This document shows positions 60,520-64,000 of a DNA stretch of 64,000 nucleotides, piece after piece (position 1 is the first letter of the stretch; each line of letters opens with the position of its first letter). A program made the translations under genes and the position numbers. This DNA is from an uncultured Oscillospiraceae bacterium (lineage in GTDB: Bacteria > Bacillota > Clostridia > Oscillospirales > Oscillospiraceae), in NCBI GenBank assembly GCA_934589225.1, contig CAKTNS010000003.1:1-64000 (forward strand). Reading direction: 5' to 3'. Below the pieces are notes generated by a model. The model worked only from the letters and a program-made list of their open reading frames with translations, ran no database searches and had not been told where the DNA came from.

Positions 60520-60675
60520 CCTAGCCTCTCCCTTTGGGAGAGGTGGCCGAGCGCAGCTCGGACGGAGAGGGTCAACGTTGAGGATTTCAATGGACGTTAT
60601 TATTCAGAAGAAACGCTCCAGGGCCCTCTCAGTCTCGGCTTTGCCGAGCCAGCTCTCCCAGAGGGAGAGCCAAGG
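60520..60675. mobile_element. MITE-like element A
   Basis: A 156-bp unit with imperfect terminal inverted repeats of about 54 bp (60520-60573 and 60621-60675) around a 47-bp core. Each arm is itself two hairpins: left CCTCTCCC-TTT-GGGAGAGG and CCGAGC-GCA-GCTCGG; right CTCGGC-TTT-GCCGAG and GCTCTCCC-AGA-GGGAGAGC. No coding capacity. Structure matches a miniature inverted-repeat element; copy number elsewhere cannot be seen here. Confidence 0.75.
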
Positions 60676-60741
60676 TCGCCTTTTTTCGATAGCCCCTGAA
60701 AGGGAATCGTACCAGTAAATACCAGGCGCGTCCCCCGTTTT

Positions 60742-60863
60742 GTCATTCCGACCGTAGCGCAAGCGGAGCGGAGGAATCTACTCAAGCTGCAAAAATTACC
60801 TGTGTAAGGTAAAGCTTGCTGCTTGGGAAGATCCCTCCGCTCGTTTCACTCGGTCGGGATGAC
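60742..60863. mobile_element. MITE-like element B
   Basis: A 122-bp unit with terminal inverted repeats of about 35-38 bp. The left arm starts GTCATTCCGACCG and reaches GGAGGAATCT at 60779. The right arm, read on the other strand, starts GTCATCCCGACCG and reaches GGAGGGATCT. The core is about 50 bp, non-coding. Elements with this GTCATTCCGACC...GGAATCT edge are, from memory, frequent in gut Clostridia genomes. Confidence 0.75.
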
Positions 60864-60915
60864 ATGCCGGTGGGTGGTACCGTTTTGTCCCCACGGGTTA
60901 TATTTGCAACGTGGC

Positions 60916-60940
60916 GGGCGGCAAGATTGCCGCCCCTACA
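60916..60940 (-). repeat. GC hairpin repeat, copy 2
   Basis: GGGCGGCAA (60916-60924), GA, TTGCCGCCC (60927-60935), then CTACA. Read on the minus strand it resembles the TGTAG-GGCGGCAATC unit at 60490. It follows AACGTGGC, related to the arm of the palindromic element at 60408. The remainder, 60941-61079, is AT-rich with a weak GTTTTCGC/GCGAAAC hairpin (about 61030-61056) that may end the ftsK transcript. Confidence 0.6.
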
Positions 60941-61079
60941 ATACATTTGTTCCGTATTTCCGTATTTTTGACGTATCTATTGCTGATTTAAGCCTGTAAA
61001 ATGCAAAAACAATGTACATGAGCGTACCACGTTTTCGCTTTTTTTTAAACGCGAAACCCACATTAGACACGTAAAATAT

Positions 61080-63821
61080 TCAGAGTCCTTCGTCTTCTGA
61101 CATGGGCCCGTCCTCCGGCATGTCGCCGTTGCGGGCGGCCCATTCTTCTTTGGTGATCAGGATGGCCCGGGGCTTGGAGCCCTGGAAGGGGCCTACAATG
61201 CCCTTTTCTTCCATTTCGTCCACAATACGGGCAGCCCGGGCATAGCCCAGCTTCAACCGGCGCTGGAGCATGGAGACGGAGGCCTGGCCGGTCTCCAGAA
61301 TGACCTCCACCGCTGCCGGAAGCATTTCGTCCCCATCCAGTTCCCCGTCCGTAGGCTCCGGGTCCGGGGCGGAGGCACCCTTGCCGGGTTTTCCGGTTTG
61401 CTGGGCCTTCTTTTCAATTTCCTCCAGGACCTGCTGGTTGTAATCCGCAATGTAGTGTTCTTTGACGAACCCGGCCACGGCCTCTACCTCGCTGTCGGTG
61501 ACAAAGCAGCCCTGGACCCGGAGGGGCTTTCCGCAGCCGATGGGGGCATAGAGCATATCGCCCTTGCCTACCAACTTTTCCGCGCCCTGGGTATCCAGAA
61601 TGATCCGGGATTCCATGGCGGAGGCCACGGAGAAGGCGATACGGGAGGGAATGTTGGCCTTCATCAGGCCGGTGATCACGTCGGCAGAGGGCCGCTGGGT
61701 GGCGATGATCAGGTGCATTCCGGCGGCACGGCCCATCTGGGCAATGCGGCAGATGGAATCTTCTACTTCCTTGGCGGCCACCAGCATCAGGTCTGCCAGC
61801 TCGTCAATAATGACGATGATCTGGGGCAGCTTCTGACCGTCCTCCTCGGACATCATAATGCTGTTGTAGGATTCCAGGTCCCGGACCCCCACATCGGACA
61901 TGAGCTTATACCGCCGCAGCATTTCCGTAACCGCCCATTGCAGGGAACCGGCGGCCTTTTTGGGGTCGGTGACCACGGGAATCAGCAGATGGGGAATCCC
62001 GTTGTAAATGCCCAGCTCCACCATTTTGGGGTCCACCATAATGAGCTTGACATCCTCGGGCCCGGCCTTGTACAAGAGGCTAATGATGATGGAGTTCATG
62101 CACACGGATTTACCGGAACCGGTGGTACCGGCAATGAGCATATGGGGCATTTTCGCAATATTGCCCACGATGCAGTTGCCGCCGATGTCCTTGCCCACGG
62201 AGAAGGAGGACTTGGATTTTGCCCGGGCAAACTCCGGAGAATCCACCACTTCCCGCAGGGAGACCGTGGTCACGGTGCGGTTGGGGACCTCGATGCCCAC
62301 AATGGAGATTTTTCCGGGAACGGCGGCGATACGAACGCCGGAGGCACCCAGGCTCAGGGCAATGTCATCGGCACAGGAGGTCAGCTTGCTCAGCCGCACG
62401 CCCTTATCCAGCTCTACCTCATACCGGGTGACGCTGGGGCCCCGGGTGACGTTGATGATATGGGCATCGATGCGGAAGCTTGCCAGGGTCTCGTTAAGCC
62501 GTCTGGAATTTTCTCGCATTTCCTCGGTGCCGTCGGAACTGGCCCCGACAGGGCGGCGCAGAAGCTCCAGGGGCGGGAAGCTGTAGGCCTGGGGAGGCGT
62601 ATCCTGGCTCTGGGCGATCTCCGCCGCCACCTGGCGGGCAGACTCTGCCGCGTCTTTGGTGGTGACCTTTCCGGGCTTCTCCCCGGTTTCCCCGGCTTCG
62701 GGGGCTGGAACCTTGGCAGCCGCCGGTTTCTTGGGCTTCTCCGGTGCGGGCTCCCGGCGCTTTACAAAGGGGGGCATTTCCTGGGGAATGGGCTCCGGCT
62801 CCCGGCGGCGCACAGGCTCCTCCGGCTCCAGCTCGGCGGTATCCTTTTCCACAGGGATGCCCTTGGGTGCCGGATACATGGGGGCGTCAATGTCCAAATC
62901 AATGGTATTCATCACATCCGCGGCCCGGGAAGGCGTACCGGTAGAGGGAAGCGGGGCTTCCTGCTCTGGCCGGGGCTCTGGCCGAGGCACCTGCCTGGTC
63001 TGCTTTTTAGGCGGCTGGGCCGGGGCCTGGGTTTTCTCAGGCCCCGGCTGGGGAACAGGCTGGGGGGCCTGCTTGCGGCGCTTCTGCTCCATACGCTTGT
63101 TGGCCAGGTGGTTCACCACCGCCGCCGCAGGTTCAATATAATCGTCCTCTGCTTCGTCCCACTGCTCTCTGGGCCGGTTGGCAATGGCCCGGACGATGCT
63201 GGGAAGGGTGATCTGCATGGAGCCCAGGAGGGTCAGCACCGCGGCGATGCCCAGAATCAGATAGGAGATCACATTGCCGCAGGACCAGCGCAGCAGCATG
63301 GCAAGGCCTCCGCACAGCACACCGCCGGTGCGGCCATCCACGCCCCCTGTATACAAATCCGGAATCACCGCCAGACCCTCTGCCATGCCCTGCCGCTGCA
63401 CCGCCAGATGGTAAATACTGCCGCTGAGCAGTACAAAGGCAATAAGGCAGATGCTGCGCATGGTGGGGGCGTGCTTTCTTCCAAAGGTCTGGATAAAGAA
63501 CAGGTACAAAAATGCGGGAATGAAAAAGTAAAATCCCACCTGGCCAAGCAGGCCCAGGATCACGGACTTCATGGCCTTCAGCAGGGCCCCGTCCGGGTTC
63601 ACCGCAATGACCAGGAACAGCACGAACAGAACGATGCTGAGGAAGGCAAACAGGACGTTGGGGGCCAGGCCTCCGGCAAAATCCTGATTGCTTTTTTTCA
63701 CCTTCTCCGGAGCGCGCTTCTTCGGAGGGGTAGTTTTGCCGCTGGGTTTCCCAGCGGCGGATTTGGTTTTGGATTTGGCGGCGGCTTCATCCGCCCGGGT
63801 CGAAGGCTTCTTTTGTGCCAT
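61080..63821 (-). CDS. ftsK: DNA translocase FtsK/SpoIIIE
   Basis: A 913-residue membrane-anchored DNA pump that clears chromosomes from the division septum. A basic, Lys/Ala-rich N-terminal tail (1-45) precedes four to five membrane helices (about 52-205) and a Pro/Glu/Gln-rich linker (about 240-420). The motor follows: alpha domain RIDAHIINVTRGPSVTRYEVE, Walker A IAGTTGSGKSVCMNS near 575, Walker B IVIIDELADLM near 675 and RPSADVITGLMKANIPSRIAF. The C-terminal winged-helix gamma domain has GQASVSMLQRRLKLGYARAARIVDEME, which reads KOPS-like sites. GGAGGAG precedes the ATG. It follows uppP by 14 bp. Confidence 0.96.
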   Translation of the reverse strand: MAQKKPSTRADEAAAKSKTKSAAGKPSGKTTPPKKRAPEKVKKSNQDFAGGLAPNVLFAFLSIVLFVLFLVIAVNPDGALLKAMKSVILGLLGQVGFYFFIPAFLYLFFIQTFGRKHAPTMRSICLIAFVLLSGSIYHLAVQRQGMAEGLAVIPDLYTGGVDGRTGGVLCGGLAMLLRWSCGNVISYLILGIAAVLTLLGSMQITLPSIVRAIANRPREQWDEAEDDYIEPAAAVVNHLANKRMEQKRRKQAPQPVPQPGPEKTQAPAQPPKKQTRQVPRPEPRPEQEAPLPSTGTPSRAADVMNTIDLDIDAPMYPAPKGIPVEKDTAELEPEEPVRRREPEPIPQEMPPFVKRREPAPEKPKKPAAAKVPAPEAGETGEKPGKVTTKDAAESARQVAAEIAQSQDTPPQAYSFPPLELLRRPVGASSDGTEEMRENSRRLNETLASFRIDAHIINVTRGPSVTRYEVELDKGVRLSKLTSCADDIALSLGASGVRIAAVPGKISIVGIEVPNRTVTTVSLREVVDSPEFARAKSKSSFSVGKDIGGNCIVGNIAKMPHMLIAGTTGSGKSVCMNSIIISLLYKAGPEDVKLIMVDPKMVELGIYNGIPHLLIPVVTDPKKAAGSLQWAVTEMLRRYKLMSDVGVRDLESYNSIMMSEEDGQKLPQIIVIIDELADLMLVAAKEVEDSICRIAQMGRAAGMHLIIATQRPSADVITGLMKANIPSRIAFSVASAMESRIILDTQGAEKLVGKGDMLYAPIGCGKPLRVQGCFVTDSEVEAVAGFVKEHYIADYNQQVLEEIEKKAQQTGKPGKGASAPDPEPTDGELDGDEMLPAAVEVILETGQASVSMLQRRLKLGYARAARIVDEMEEKGIVGPFQGSKPRAILITKEEWAARNGDMPEDGPMSEDEGL

Positions 63822-63835
63822 TGAAACTCCTCCAA

Positions 63836-64000
63836 TCAGGCCACAAGGTTCAAAAAGAATGTAAACAGGCTCAGGCCCCAGCAGTAGAAGGCGAAAAATG
63901 AAAATCCACGCTCTCCCACGGTCTTTTTCAGGAGCCTGACCCCCAGCATGCCTCCCAGAAAGCTGGCAAAGGCCGAGGCCAGATACACCAGCACGATGCG
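63836..64000 (-). CDS. uppP: Undecaprenyl-diphosphatase UppP, C-terminal part
   Basis: The last 54 codons of a gene running off the right edge. The reading gives a membrane segment LVYLASAFASFLGGMLGVRLL, a short basic loop KKTVGERG, then FSFFAFYCWGLSLFTFFLNLVA, ending at TGA. This matches the C-terminus of BacA/UppP, which dephosphorylates undecaprenyl pyrophosphate to recycle the lipid carrier and gives bacitracin tolerance. Only the tail is visible, with no catalytic residues in view, so the assignment rests on this pattern and on the neighbouring ftsK. Confidence 0.7.
   Translation of the reverse strand, partial: RIVLVYLASAFASFLGGMLGVRLLKKTVGERGFSFFAFYCWGLSLFTFFLNLVA

Noticed and set aside
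60304..61079. CRISPR array upstream of murB
   Set aside because: The repeats are inverted pairs of differing sequence, not regularly spaced direct repeats, and no cas gene is near.
61398..63824. An 808-codon plus-strand frame opposite ftsK
   Set aside because: Shadow of ftsK codon bias: His/Gly-rich with no recognisable domain.
1..64000. Prophage, integrative element or biosynthetic cluster
   Set aside because: No integrase, terminase, capsid, transposase, relaxase or peptide/polyketide synthase gene was found. The only accessory-looking genes are the toxin-antitoxin pair and the ABC/AgrAC block.

Overview
The window is about 64 kb of a GC-rich chromosome, judged by eye at mid to high 50s % GC. 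It is gene-dense and almost entirely housekeeping. Gene content and order point to an anaerobic, low-cell-wall-complexity Firmicute of the class Clostridia, most likely a gut Oscillospirales relative (Oscillospiraceae/Ruminococcaceae). The pointers are YitT, ComFC, RecD2, AtpZ/AtpI ahead of atpBEFHAGDC, WhiA next to DnaE, YqhQ-PrmC, YugP, the YnbB-type PLP enzyme, DUF4317, DUF1858, anaerobic NrdG and DUF4179-like anti-sigma factors. Almost every promoter I could read is a canonical TTGNNN-17-TANNNT housekeeping promoter. I see no prophage, IS transposase, CRISPR array or rRNA operon. One tRNA-Gly lies at the left edge.

Layout. 1-6.4 kb (minus): tRNA-Gly, a lipoprotein with a dead transglutaminase-like domain, YitT and a type II topoisomerase pair (ParE-ParC). 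6.6-11.2 kb (plus): DUF1858 redox-disulfide protein, TrmK, Nif3-like protein, YebC, and a large lipoprotein joining a rotamase-like region, a C39-like cysteine peptidase domain and a zinc-ribbon tail. 11.3-15.3 kb (minus): MreB, ComFC and RecD2. 15.5-22.9 kb (plus): complete F1Fo ATP synthase operon. 23-31 kb: small membrane protein, GNAT, an ECF sigma/anti-sigma pair, AsnRS, a RelB-YafQ toxin-antitoxin pair, dUTPase-NrdG-AI-2E exporter, YugP protease. 31.2-37.5 kb: YnbB-like PLP enzyme, an unknown membrane protein, GNAT, TrpRS, GluRS, cytidylate-kinase-like protein. 37.5-42.5 kb: a visibly more AT-rich block with a two-permease ABC exporter (minus) next to an AgrA/AgrC-type regulator pair (plus). 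42.6-45.9 kb: DUF4317 protein and a second ECF sigma/anti-sigma pair. 46-60.3 kb (minus): a long co-directional run murB-whiA-dnaE-lipoprotein-response regulator-histidine kinase-yqhQ-prmC-recA-recX-rimO-pgsA. 60.3-61.1 kb: a repeat-dense intergenic region with MITE-like elements. 61.1-64 kb (minus): FtsK and the C-terminal end of UppP.

How it works together. The ATP synthase operon is complete. Its c subunit carries two carboxylates (Glu34 and Glu67) plus Thr68 and Tyr72, in the pattern described for Na+-coupled rotors, so a sodium-driven enzyme is predicted. The long minus-strand run links peptidoglycan precursor synthesis, division control, replication, recombination, translation-factor methylation and phospholipid synthesis. 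It also contains a putative three-part surface sensing module: a propeller-like lipoprotein, a response regulator and a kinase. The two ECF modules each have an ECF-style promoter in front of the sigma gene, so each is probably autoregulated.

The best candidates for something not yet described are the rotamase/C39/zinc-ribbon lipoprotein at 9.3-11.2 kb, the ABC exporter with an AgrCA-like system but no recognisable autoinducer peptide gene, and the composite repeat region upstream of murB. All functional claims rest on reading the sequence and remembered family motifs; no database search was run.
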